Both the position numbers and the translations under genes were made by a program. DNA of 43,714 nucleotides, taken from IMG/VR virus record IMGVR_UViG_3300044971_002300, positions 1-43,714 of that record; one strand, written 5' to 3'. This DNA is from a virus. Shown here in pieces: positions 30,978-39,001 of this stretch. The notes beneath the pieces were generated by a model. The model saw only the letters and a program-made list of their open reading frames with translations. It was not told where the DNA came from and ran no database searches. Position 1 is the stretch's first letter. Each line of letters opens with the position of its first letter.

Positions 30978-32347
30978 TGGACGCTTCTCCTGCCCTGGAG
31001 TTTCTGAAGCTGGCTGTAAGCAAGACCGGGATTCTGTTGAGCCCACTGCATCAGGACTTCTGGTGACATTCCGGTCGCACCACCTAACTCCATCAGTTGC
31101 CGTTGCAACTCTCCCGTCTGCTCCATACTCCTACCCAGTTGCTGCTGGCCCTCATAGAAGGAAGGAAGGGGGACACTTGTAGGAGCAGGGTACTGCTGAG
31201 CAGCATTAAGTACTTCTTGAGAGAGTGCGCGGTTTTGAACATTTTGACGTAGTGCGGGAACACCGGCCCCGTTAGACACCCTTGTCCCACCGTATGTGGG
31301 TCCACCAGGGAACGAACCACCAATGGGTACATCCGAGGCAATGGGTGTCTGCTGTCCGGCTTGTGCTCCAGGTTGACTAACACCTTGAGGAGGTGTCAGC
31401 ACAGGAGCAGGAGGTGGTGAATAACCACCAGGAGCTGGCGGCGGGGTGCCACCAACTGGATTCTGCCCCATTCCTTGATATTGCGCAAATCGAAATGTCC
31501 GATCCCTCGCACCGCTGTAATCAGGTGCAAGCTCCCCTGGATTCACGACAGGGCGATTTTGAATCGAAGTAACGCGTGGATCTTTTCGTGGGTCATACAC
31601 CAAGCCCCTGTCGGCCAGCATTTGAGTCAATCCTTGACCAGCTTGAATCATTGGTGTTGGGTCAGATAAAGCCCAAGCCGCGCCACCAAGGGCTCCAGGT
31701 AAGGCTACGGAACCACGCAACCCAGTCGCACCACCTGGGGAAAGGTTCTGAAGTAAGCTGCCGACTTGACCAAAATTAACGCCACCGCCACCACCGGCTA
31801 AAGCACGCGCTGCTTTTTCAGAGGTACCACCAAACTGTTTAAGAAACTCACGGCGTAAGGCCGGATCCCGCATGAATGGGCCACCAAAACCTGTTGGGCT
31901 AACCAAGGCCCCTTGAAGGCCTGTTGCTACCTGCCGAGCAGATTGGATGGCATCACCAATAACAGGGGCCTTGAGGGCGCCAGTGGCGTACTGTTGTACG
32001 CTTCGGGCAAGCTGGGGACCAGCGCCTGCTGCTTCTTGGATGGCACGATTCACCATACCAGCCTGAGCAGAGCGCTGTAGACCAGCTGGCATCCCAGCAA
32101 CGTCACTAATTAAACCAGTGAAACGAGCCGGAATATTGCCAAAATTTGGGCCAGCGAACTGAGAAGGTAGTCCACGTTGCAGGACATTCTCAGCCTGCGC
32201 AGCAAGAGAACGATAGGTCTGTGGGTTGGTAACCGTATCGGCAACCTGCTTCAGCGCCTTAGGTGCAGCTTTGGCGCCAAACCCTTGAACAGCTTTCAGG
32301 GCTGCTGGACCACCACGCATGAACAGCTGAAGAAATGCGTTACCCAT
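30974..32347 (-). CDS. Ala/Gly/Pro-rich structural protein, possibly ejected
   Basis: A 457-residue protein from ATG 32347 (TAATG overlap). The first ~240 residues are helical and Ala/Gly-rich (RGGPAALKAVQGFGAKAAPK). Then comes a Pro/Gly linker (GGTPPPAPGGYSPPPAPVL), and a Gln-rich C-terminus (GRSMEQTGELQRQLMELGG). The composition resembles internal ejection proteins of podovirus-like phages. It is coupled to the muramidase, which fits an entry machine. No domain-level homology recognised. Confidence 0.65.
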   Translation of the reverse strand: MGNAFLQLFMRGGPAALKAVQGFGAKAAPKALKQVADTVTNPQTYRSLAAQAENVLQRGLPSQFAGPNFGNIPARFTGLISDVAGMPAGLQRSAQAGMVNRAIQEAAGAGPQLARSVQQYATGALKAPVIGDAIQSARQVATGLQGALVSPTGFGGPFMRDPALRREFLKQFGGTSEKAARALAGGGGGVNFGQVGSLLQNLSPGGATGLRGSVALPGALGGAAWALSDPTPMIQAGQGLTQMLADRGLVYDPRKDPRVTSIQNRPVVNPGELAPDYSGARDRTFRFAQYQGMGQNPVGGTPPPAPGGYSPPPAPVLTPPQGVSQPGAQAGQQTPIASDVPIGGSFPGGPTYGGTRVSNGAGVPALRQNVQNRALSQEVLNAAQQYPAPTSVPLPSFYEGQQQLGRSMEQTGELQRQLMELGGATGMSPEVLMQWAQQNPGLAYSQLQKLQGRRSVQ

Positions 32348-32808
32348 TACCGCCAAACCTCATGAAGATAAATACGAGAACCCACTGCAGTGTCAGCTGG
32401 GCCAGGTAAAGCCTGAATAAATTCCGCGCCTGAACGCTCATATCGATAGCGAGCTTGGAATGGATCCTTGTAGTTGGGAACGTAAAGAATATTGGCTAAA
32501 CGATTGGTTTCGTAAAGGTAAACTTCGTTCCAAACTTTAAGAGCTTCCTGGGCATTGCTCGACCGAATGGTACGATCAACGTCGCCAAGGATGCTCTCCA
32601 ATCGGGTGGAAGGAGAAGTGGCAACCTCTGTTTTCTTTTCAGCCGTATCACAACGGCCGATCTGAATAATAATCTTGTCGTAAAAATAGGAATCAGGCAC
32701 GGTATTCATGGCCTCTTCCAGGCGAGCGTAATCGCCAGCCGGAACGGAAACCGTGAAATAGCCCAGGTGATACCTGACTCTACTTTTATCGAAGTCAGAT
32801 AGCTGCAC
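32347..32808 (-). CDS. Hypothetical virion-module protein (neck/connector candidate)
   Basis: A 153-residue protein with a GTG start and GGAAGG upstream. Reads RVRYHLGYFTVSVPAGDYAR at the N-terminus, then FYDKIIIQIGRCDTAEKK and a helical middle (AQEALKVWNEVYLYETNRLA). The size and early position after capsid genes fit a head-tail connector, but this is inference. A TATAATTAAT box lies 28 nt upstream. Confidence 0.6.
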   Translation of the reverse strand: MQLSDFDKSRVRYHLGYFTVSVPAGDYARLEEAMNTVPDSYFYDKIIIQIGRCDTAEKKTEVATSPSTRLESILGDVDRTIRSSNAQEALKVWNEVYLYETNRLANILYVPNYKDPFQARYRYERSGAEFIQALPGPADTAVGSRIYLHEVWR

Positions 32809-32826
32809 TTCTACCTTCCAATATCA

Positions 32827-32836
32827 ATTAATTATA
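32827..32836 (-). promoter_or_regulatory. TATAATTAAT box (late promoter candidate)
   Basis: A minus-strand 10-mer identical to those at 30004 and 43588, 28 nt before the GTG at 32808, in the gap after the M23 gene. Confidence 0.55.
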
Positions 32837-32851
32837 GTTGCAAGAAATCAA

Positions 32852-33598
32852 TCAGAGTCCAAAGAATTGGTTGGTGGCAAACTTTTGACCCTGGAGATAG
32901 GGCTCGCTATCCATGAACTGACCAAGAAAGTTTTTAGGACTTAAAGCTTGCTGCATCATTCCACCAACCAGGCCCTCCTTTAATTGTTCCATCATTGTTT
33001 TGGGTTTTTCTTTCTCACCCAAAACGCTAATCAGAGCTTCAATCAGCTGGCCTTGTTGTGTTTTATTGGCAACCTCATTTTGAACAAACGCCTGGGCCAA
33101 TAAAGCAGATGTATTGAAATCAGTGTTTAACGGTGCATCATTCTTGCGTGTTGTAGCCGCTTGAGGAAGCTCGCTTAAATGAAAAGTTTGAAGTTCATAG
33201 GGACCAGTGCGCAACACAGATACATTGCCCGCAGCACCCTGTCCTGAATGTGTTGATACTGAACCTTGACCTAAAAAACGCAAAGAAGTTCCTTCAGGAA
33301 ATGCATAATCCTCACCACGGTGATATGTGGATGCTCCCGCTGTTGGTGCGGTTCTTTTCCCCATGGGGCTGGTAATCTGCGTTCCAGGATTCAAAGCAAA
33401 GCCTTGTTTCTCGGGGCTGTAAATAGACTGCCATTCTTCTTTTCCTGGCAGCCGAAACTGCAAATATTGGCCAATATCTTTACGTGCAATTGAAAGAGGG
33501 ATTTCTTTCCCGTCTTTAGTGAGAGTAAAGTGCGCATGAGGGCCAGTAGAAACACCTGTGGATCCTACTTTTCCTTTAAATAAAGCTGGACCGGCCAT
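32852..33598 (-). CDS. M23-like peptidase with motifs in permuted order
   Basis: A 248-residue protein with the hallmarks of LytM/M23 zinc endopeptidases in swapped order. GSTGVSTGPHAHF (His21, His23), normally near the C-terminus of the domain, is at the N-terminus. SPMGKR...YHRGEDYAFPEG (His93, Asp97), normally first, follows, and FHLSEL (His140, the usual Y-x-HLS site) comes after it. All zinc and catalytic ligands are therefore present, as in a circular permutant. The last 100 residues are helical and Gln/Met-rich (VGGMMQQALSPKNFLGQF). It would cut peptidoglycan cross-links, probably from the virion. A terminator and a TAGAAT box precede it. Confidence 0.75.
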   Translation of the reverse strand: MAGPALFKGKVGSTGVSTGPHAHFTLTKDGKEIPLSIARKDIGQYLQFRLPGKEEWQSIYSPEKQGFALNPGTQITSPMGKRTAPTAGASTYHRGEDYAFPEGTSLRFLGQGSVSTHSGQGAAGNVSVLRTGPYELQTFHLSELPQAATTRKNDAPLNTDFNTSALLAQAFVQNEVANKTQQGQLIEALISVLGEKEKPKTMMEQLKEGLVGGMMQQALSPKNFLGQFMDSEPYLQGQKFATNQFFGL

Positions 33599-33623
33599 AT
33601 TCTTTTTCTTTTTATTCTAAAAC

Positions 33624-33650
33624 TAAAAAACCCCTGGAATCCCAGGGGTT
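33624..33650 (-). terminator. Rho-independent terminator, minus strand
   Basis: AACCCCTGG (33629-33637) and CCAGGGGTT (33642-33650) form a 9-bp stem with a 4-nt loop. On the minus strand it is followed by six Ts. It separates the capsid cluster from the M23 gene. Confidence 0.9.
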
Positions 33651-33670
33651 AAATGCCTTAGAAAAGGAGG

Positions 33671-34099
33671 TTATACGCGAATCAGATCAGCTGCTAAAAC
33701 CGCATCCCAGTCCACACGTTTGATCTGCCTGAGTTGCTCTAAGTTGTTGAACCGTTCACCCGATAAGGACATTTGAAGGTCTTTGATTTCTCGGGCAGTT
33801 TTAAGGCCAATACCCTTAATATGATCAGCGATCATTTGAGCGGTGGCCGTATTGATGTTCAACCGCGTTTCAGGAGGGAAAGAGCGAGGCTCTTCCTGTG
33901 CAGCTTTGTCTTTAATCTGAAGAGTTTTTACTTTCTTCGTTGCCGCTTCATCAGGGATGAGTTCAGTTTTGTAAGCGGTATAAAGGCGACCGTCCTGATC
34001 TTCGACCATGAACCAGTCGCCGTTATCCCATTCACTAACTACTTTTACCCTTGCACCTGTTTTTTTGTGCTGGTAAAGAATGGCGGCAGTTGTTGTCAT
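33671..34099 (-). CDS. Helix-hairpin-helix (ComEA-like) DNA-binding protein
   Basis: A 142-residue protein. An N-terminal SH3-like/KOW-like beta stretch (KKTGARVKVVSEWDNGDWFM) precedes a C-terminal ComEA-type helix-hairpin-helix: LNINTATAQMIADHIKGIGL, KTAREIKDLQ, and FNNLEQLRQIKRV. HhH units bind DNA backbones without sequence specificity. It lies between the capsid cluster and a terminator, so it may contact packaged DNA or act at the portal. Its ATG directly follows a hairpin. Confidence 0.75.
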   Translation of the reverse strand: MTTTAAILYQHKKTGARVKVVSEWDNGDWFMVEDQDGRLYTAYKTELIPDEAATKKVKTLQIKDKAAQEEPRSFPPETRLNINTATAQMIADHIKGIGLKTAREIKDLQMSLSGERFNNLEQLRQIKRVDWDAVLAADLIRV

Positions 34100-34122
34100 A
34101 GGACCAAAGTATCTCTGGTCCT
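34100..34122 (-). promoter_or_regulatory. Hairpin abutting the HhH gene start codon
   Basis: Minus-strand AGGACCA...TGGTCCT (7-bp arms, 9-nt loop) runs straight into the ATG at 34099. It could limit translation, or act as a processing or attenuation structure between capsid genes and this gene. No U-run. Confidence 0.5.
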
Positions 34123-34134
34123 AGTTTAACTCAC

Positions 34135-34932
34135 TCAGCTGACAGTGCGGCCAGTTAAGTAGCCATCAATGTCTTCGTAGCCAGGAGCTTCATCCGGCTG
34201 GATGTAGCACACTTCAACCACCAGGTAGCCTGCACGGCCAGCAGCGGAATCGGCATCGGAGATGTAGATACCACCAGAAGTGCTGGTGTCGTTTGCAGCG
34301 CCCTTGGCAAACACCTTCAGGTTGACGCCAGTGGTGGACGAGTAGTACAGGGTGCCACCCGAAACGCCAGCAGCACCGGTAGCGGTGATGAAGGGATTAG
34401 TACCATAGCCAGCAGTACCACCAGCAAAGAAGATCTTAGTGGCTGCGTCACCAGACACAGAGGAGGTCAGGTTGGCCTGAATAGGACCTTCGCCCACGCC
34501 AGAAGCGGCGGTAGGACCACTGGAGTCGCGACCGAAGGAGATCACGTTACCGGTGGCGGCATACACACCAGAGGCCACACGACCATCGCCCCAGCCAGAA
34601 GCCACGGAGATAGCGGTGCGATACACATACACAGGCAGGCTGGTGCTGCCAGAGATCACCATGCCGGTGATGTCAGGACGAGTGTCATCCTGGCGATAAG
34701 GAGACGGCACGATCACGTTGCCGGTCACCAGGGGAGCACCAGAGGTCTGGGTCACAGCAACGTAACCACGCTGCTGGAAATAACGGTAACCAGGGGTGGC
34801 CAGCACCGAAGTAGGGCCACCCTTGGAAGCGTTATTGCTACCGTCATCGTTGGTATCAATATTCTTGTACCAACCGTTCAGAGGTTCTGCCCAGTTACCT
34901 GGGTAGATTTTTTTAGACGAAAGATAGGTCAT
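34135..34932 (-). CDS. Probable capsid decoration/head protein
   Basis: A 265-residue protein immediately downstream of the major capsid gene, with a Shine-Dalgarno AAAGGAC. Gly/Ser/Thr-rich beta composition (YRTAISVASGWGDGRVASGV; SGGTLYYSSTTGVNLKVF). Codons end mostly in C or G, like the capsid gene and unlike most neighbours, which suggests high expression. Position plus expression bias suggests a decoration or second major head protein. No sequence family recognised. Confidence 0.65.
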   Translation of the reverse strand: MTYLSSKKIYPGNWAEPLNGWYKNIDTNDDGSNNASKGGPTSVLATPGYRYFQQRGYVAVTQTSGAPLVTGNVIVPSPYRQDDTRPDITGMVISGSTSLPVYVYRTAISVASGWGDGRVASGVYAATGNVISFGRDSSGPTAASGVGEGPIQANLTSSVSGDAATKIFFAGGTAGYGTNPFITATGAAGVSGGTLYYSSTTGVNLKVFAKGAANDTSTSGGIYISDADSAAGRAGYLVVEVCYIQPDEAPGYEDIDGYLTGRTVS

Positions 34933-34965
34933 TTATTTGTCCTTTGTTTTTACAGTTTATGTAAA

Positions 34966-36132
34966 TCAAACGTCGCCGTCATCAGACACGAAGCTGAAGG
35001 CGGTGGTCACGAAGTCCTTGTTGAGGATCTCGAAGCCAGCGTACAGCTGCCAGATCAGAATGATAAAGCGGCTGAAGTCGTCGTTGTTGTTGATCAGCAC
35101 CTGAGCGTTCGGGCCGCCGATACCCACGCCAATGGCTTGAGGACCGAAGAAGTAACCCTGAGCAACTTCTTGAGAAGTGTAAGAACCGCCGGTACCAGCA
35201 AAGGAAGCGGTGATGTTCTTGGTCGGGAAGTTGGTCGACTCGAAGAACTTGACGCCTTCAAACTGCACGCCAGTAGGCATCACAGGTTCACCAGCCAGGA
35301 AGTAACCTTGACCAGCCTGGGGACCCATGTAGAAGCTGGCGTTGTTAGGCATCATGGGGTTGCCCATGTACATGCCTTGGCCAGGGTTACCAGCGTAACG
35401 AGCGATCTCACGGAAGTCAGGATCACGACGCAGGTGCATCATGAAAGTAGGATCGCAGATGCAGCGATACAGACCATCAGAGAAGGTCGGCACGTTGCGC
35501 TTACGCAGATCCTTAACAACGTTCAGGAGGTCAGTACGCACGGAGAACTGCTGAACGTCAGCGGTGTACTCAGTGCCGGTGTAGGTGATCTGACCGGAAG
35601 CGTTCTTGGTCTTACCACCAGGGAAGTAGTAACCGCCTTGGGTGGTAGATGCAGCACCATTGGCTTCGGCTTTGGCGAGTTCATCAATGAACACGCGGTC
35701 GCGCCAACGGCGATAGTCATCAAGCAGCGTCAGGCTACCGATGGACTGGTGGAACATGTTCAGGTTGCCCGTGTCCAGCAGAAGGCGCTGGGCTGTGATC
35801 AGGGTCTCACGAGCAATCTTGAAGGTCGAAGGCTGGGTCGGGTCGCCCGGATCCGCAGGGCCGGTGTATTCCTTAAGCACCACCAGGACTTTCTCCTTGG
35901 TGATGTTGCGGCTGTTGGCAGTACCGATAGTCTGGTCAGCGATACGCTCCCGGCTATCCTTGGTACCAGGGGTACCCCAGAACTTGTAGCGGTCTAACTG
36001 AACGGTTTGACCGGGTTGACGAGTGAAGTCGTGGACAACCACGGGCTCCACTGCCATTTCGGCAATGTAAGCAGGGTGGGGACGATAAAGTTCCGCACCA
36101 AGGATTTTTGGAAAATCGTTATCAATGAACAC
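34966..36132 (-). CDS. Major capsid protein
   Basis: A 388-residue protein with a GTG start and GGAGG 10 nt upstream. It looks like an HK97-fold coat protein of the P22/N4-gp56-like group: an early TVQLDRYKFWG segment, KIARETLITAQRLLLDTGNL helix, RNVPTFSDGLYRCICDPTFM near residue 220, GVQFEGVKFFESTNFPTKN near 295, and IILIWQLYAGFEILNKDF at the end. C/G-ending codons dominate. It lies after the portal and scaffold candidate, as in many phages. No protease is apparent nearby. Confidence 0.85.
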   Translation of the reverse strand: MFIDNDFPKILGAELYRPHPAYIAEMAVEPVVVHDFTRQPGQTVQLDRYKFWGTPGTKDSRERIADQTIGTANSRNITKEKVLVVLKEYTGPADPGDPTQPSTFKIARETLITAQRLLLDTGNLNMFHQSIGSLTLLDDYRRWRDRVFIDELAKAEANGAASTTQGGYYFPGGKTKNASGQITYTGTEYTADVQQFSVRTDLLNVVKDLRKRNVPTFSDGLYRCICDPTFMMHLRRDPDFREIARYAGNPGQGMYMGNPMMPNNASFYMGPQAGQGYFLAGEPVMPTGVQFEGVKFFESTNFPTKNITASFAGTGGSYTSQEVAQGYFFGPQAIGVGIGGPNAQVLINNNDDFSRFIILIWQLYAGFEILNKDFVTTAFSFVSDDGDV

Positions 36133-36254
36133 TTTGTGTTATCCTCCAGAGTCTCAGGAAGGTTGTTTATCGGGTGAAAGATTCAGACATTTATATGTCT
36201 TATCTAACACAAATTTTAGCAGTCGGTAATTTTTATTTAATTACCGACCTTTAA
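36133..36254 (-). promoter_or_regulatory. Capsid gene leader with two hairpins
   Basis: The gap before the capsid gene holds GTCGGTAATT/AATTACCGAC (10-bp arms, 36222-36231 and 36239-36248), a likely transcript-end or processing hairpin without a U-run. It also holds AGACAT-TTAT-ATGTCT (36185-36200), overlapping TATAAA on the minus strand. GGAGG at the end is the ribosome site. It is probably a dedicated capsid mRNA leader. Confidence 0.5.
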
Positions 36255-37244
36255 TCATTCCATTACGAATAATTTATTCGCAACCACTTGGGGCTGAGCG
36301 TGATTCAGAACGCGCCATGCTTCTTGTGGGTTACGGGCCATGGCCTCGTTAAAGTCACCCCAGAAGTTGCCGGGTTGCTGGGGAGCAGCGGCAGCAGGGG
36401 GAGCAGGGAACTGACCAAATTCAGGTTGTTGAATTTGCTGAGTCGGGTAACCAGGAGTTTCCAATTGGGCCTCACTTTCGTAAACGGGATAAGGCCCTTC
36501 GGGACCAAAGAACTTGAGTGTGTAATCACTCAGTACGTCAGGGTTGGTCAGAATTTCGTTATAAGCGAGATTCTCTTGGTGCTCGCCCACAGCGAAGTTG
36601 GCGTAACCCTGGATGGTATCAGCGGCGCGGTTTCCCCACGCGACGGCGCTGTCCAGCATCCCTTCCAGCTGGAGGGCGTAGTTGTTCAGAATTGCCGGAG
36701 CTTCGATCCCGAACGCGTTCAGAATTTGGCGACTTTCCTGGCTCAGATTGTAATAATCCGCCACCGCCTCGTTCACTTCCGCGTGCGCTTGCGCGGCTGA
36801 GGAGCCCGTCAAGTAGGTTTGGGAAGAGCTGGGCGAGTATGCCTGGCTGGGATACGAGGTCGGCGCTGCCGATTGTGGCATACCTTGGAGGCTGGTCGAC
36901 CCGTAATTGGCCGGGGTATAGCTCGTCGGAGCCGACTGTGGAGCCTGGAACGGGGATTGAACTGGTGCGCTCAGCAGGTTCACCACCTTGTTGAACGCCG
37001 ATTCCCACGGATTCGAGGTCGATTCCGCCGTCTGGACCGATGGGGACTGGGGGGCGTATTGAGACGGGGCGAATTGGTAATTGGGGCTCGCCTGTGGTAC
37101 TGCCTGCGGGTAGCTGGTACCCACCTGATAAGCCACCGGTGCCTGCTGCACTTGGGGTGCCGGAGCCACGTAGCTGCTTGGAGCTACCGCTACTGGCGAC
37201 GGTTGGCTCGTCTGTGGGATCGATTGGACGGTAGCGTCCTGCAT
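36255..37244 (-). CDS. Candidate scaffold/head assembly protein
   Basis: A 329-residue protein with a strong Shine-Dalgarno (AAGGAG, 7 nt before ATG), located between portal and capsid genes where scaffolds usually are. The first 150 residues are Pro/Gln/Ser/Ala/Tyr-rich and disordered (SPVAVAPSSYVAPAPQVQQA). The middle is helical (AEVNEAVADYYNLSQESRQI; NYALQLEGMLDSAVAWG). The C-terminus is a Gln/Pro linker, then NFWGDFNEAMARNPQEAWRV. Its first 626 nt overlap the portal gene in another frame. The scaffold role is inferred from position and composition. Confidence 0.65.
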   Translation of the reverse strand: MQDATVQSIPQTSQPSPVAVAPSSYVAPAPQVQQAPVAYQVGTSYPQAVPQASPNYQFAPSQYAPQSPSVQTAESTSNPWESAFNKVVNLLSAPVQSPFQAPQSAPTSYTPANYGSTSLQGMPQSAAPTSYPSQAYSPSSSQTYLTGSSAAQAHAEVNEAVADYYNLSQESRQILNAFGIEAPAILNNYALQLEGMLDSAVAWGNRAADTIQGYANFAVGEHQENLAYNEILTNPDVLSDYTLKFFGPEGPYPVYESEAQLETPGYPTQQIQQPEFGQFPAPPAAAAPQQPGNFWGDFNEAMARNPQEAWRVLNHAQPQVVANKLFVME

Positions 37245-38994
37245 AACTCATCTCCTTTTGTAAGGCTTCTAAGGTTCGATACAGATATGGAGTTAAATCC
37301 AATCTGGGATCAGCAGCCATCGGAAGATCCGGTGATTGCGGGTGAGGGGTCTGCATCATGCCCCCCACTAAGCGAGCGAACTGAGAGTATGCACCCTGTA
37401 GTTCGTTCACCATCCTGAACGGGAACCCAGATAACATCTCGGCCCGTTCCTCATCCGTCTTAGACGGGAAGAGGTATTTCAGTGCTTCAATGCTATCAAC
37501 ACCTAATTCTTGCAAATTTCGAACAACAATGGAGTTGTTCAAGATGTCCTGGGTGGAATCCTCGTAAACAGGACCAAGCCAACGCCAAAGCATTGTGACA
37601 TCACCATCTGGAATCAAACCAATAACACCAGGTGGAATTTGTTGAGTTTGAACAGAAGCCATCATCAACTGCTTAATCTGTTCATTGAAGCCATCAAGGG
37701 CTTCTTCGTACATATCTAATTCTTCTTGGGAAGCTTCCTCGGACGGTTCCAGGGGTTTTTCAATTCCTGCTGCTGCAGCAAGACTCTCTCGGAACAAACG
37801 TTCTTCCTGGAAAATAATCAGTTCGAGGCAGCGGCAAAGGCCGTGTGTGTAAATGGCGTTTGCCTTTTTCTTTGAAGTAGCTGCAACGCGTCCAAACAGA
37901 GATTTGTATTCAGTTGCCGTTACGCCTGCAGAAATAGAAAGTTCATCAACACCACCCAGGGCAGTTCGAATTTCTTCTCGATACTGACGAGCAAAAGCGT
38001 TTTGGTCACCAGTGATTGCATCAGGAACAATATAGCCAACACGGTCGTTTGGCTCCAGGTTTGCAATAACTCGTGGAACTCGGATCTGGCCGTCGACACC
38101 ACGGGAGATTGGATCTTGCTTAAAGGTTGAGCGGCTGTACGCACTTAAGCTGCCAAAGCCAGAGTTTGCGGCAATAGAAGGACGCTGGACGGCACCGTCA
38201 CTACCCGCCTCCATCAAGTCTGTCTTGGGACGAGAAGAAAGAAGTGTTGGGTTACCAAAGAACTGCACGTTCTTCCGCATGGTGCGAACCAACTCATCAT
38301 GCGTTGTGATGTGATTCGCTAAGGCGTCGAACTCACCAACACCTTCCATTGAGAACCCCTTGGGGTTGTTAAAGATCTCAACGCAAGGAATAAACCCCAG
38401 GGAGTTTTTGAATTTTTTAGTTTTGCCAGGCGTGGCAAACGAAGGCATCTCAAAAGACATCTCGCCTTCTGAGTGCGTTTCTTCAATTTCTTTTGCTTTG
38501 ATCGAGAGCTTGATGTATCGTTTTGCACCTTGGTCGCCACTGATTGCTTGACCAGTGACGTTGGTGACGTTGATGTTGTCACCAAAACCAAAGCCCCGCC
38601 GCACCTTGTAGCTATAGATGATGATTACTTCTTCAAGCTCGCCGTCTACGTTGTAAAACGTGCGGTACTCATGCTCCCGGAAGTAATAAAGTCTGTAATT
38701 CTGTTTGGTGGGACGGATGTAAAACAACCCTTTACCATCACACAGAAAATAATCCCAGATAGAATCCAGGCGCGTATCAAGTTGGTTGTACTTAATTACG
38801 CGGTCAATAAAATCTTTGCGCTGATTGCCAAAGTTGTCTTGCCCTGGAAAAAACTCAACACCCTGACGGATGCCAAATAATTTCATTTGCGCCAGGTGAG
38901 AGGCAACCACGCTGGTATCAACAACCGCGTTGCCATCTTTTTCGATGTACGCGTTGATGATTTCCTGGAGTCGTGCATTAGAGCTGGTTGCCAT
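36619..38994 (-). CDS. Portal protein with overlapping C-terminal extension
   Basis: A 791-residue protein. The first ~585 residues fit a portal: helical N-terminus (QLDTRLDSIWDYFLCDGKGL), beta core (YYFREHEYRTFYNVDGELEE), the long helix/stem region (FARQYREEIRTALGGVDELS; RVAATSKKKANAIYTHGLCR) and QILNNSIV-like crown segments (DILNNSIVVRNLQELGVDS). After residue ~583 the frame continues 206 codons through the scaffold gene as a Gly/Ser/Pro then Arg/Gly-rich tail. A full portal would be complete without it. It forms the dodecameric DNA gate in the head vertex. Confidence 0.8.
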   Translation of the reverse strand: MATSSNARLQEIINAYIEKDGNAVVDTSVVASHLAQMKLFGIRQGVEFFPGQDNFGNQRKDFIDRVIKYNQLDTRLDSIWDYFLCDGKGLFYIRPTKQNYRLYYFREHEYRTFYNVDGELEEVIIIYSYKVRRGFGFGDNINVTNVTGQAISGDQGAKRYIKLSIKAKEIEETHSEGEMSFEMPSFATPGKTKKFKNSLGFIPCVEIFNNPKGFSMEGVGEFDALANHITTHDELVRTMRKNVQFFGNPTLLSSRPKTDLMEAGSDGAVQRPSIAANSGFGSLSAYSRSTFKQDPISRGVDGQIRVPRVIANLEPNDRVGYIVPDAITGDQNAFARQYREEIRTALGGVDELSISAGVTATEYKSLFGRVAATSKKKANAIYTHGLCRCLELIIFQEERLFRESLAAAAGIEKPLEPSEEASQEELDMYEEALDGFNEQIKQLMMASVQTQQIPPGVIGLIPDGDVTMLWRWLGPVYEDSTQDILNNSIVVRNLQELGVDSIEALKYLFPSKTDEERAEMLSGFPFRMVNELQGAYSQFARLVGGMMQTPHPQSPDLPMAADPRLDLTPYLYRTLEALQKEMSYAGRYRPIDPTDEPTVASSGSSKQLRGSGTPSAAGTGGLSGGYQLPAGSTTGEPQLPIRPVSIRPPVPIGPDGGIDLESVGIGVQQGGEPAERTSSIPVPGSTVGSDELYPGQLRVDQPPRYATIGSADLVSQPGILAQLFPNLLDGLLSRASARGSERGGGGLLQSEPGKSPNSERVRDRSSGNSEQLRPPAGRDAGQRRRVGKPRR

Positions 38995-39001
38995 TCACCG
39001 T

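Noticed and set aside
35137-35997. A 286-codon plus-strand ORF opposite the major capsid gene
   Set aside because: It is antisense to a strongly codon-biased capsid gene; the open frame follows from that codon bias, and it has no regulatory signals.
36819-37418. Plus-strand ORFs opposite the portal/scaffold overlap
   Set aside because: The GC-rich composition of the overlap lowers stop frequency on all frames; the proteins look like noise (Arg/Gly/Trp-rich) and lack start signals.
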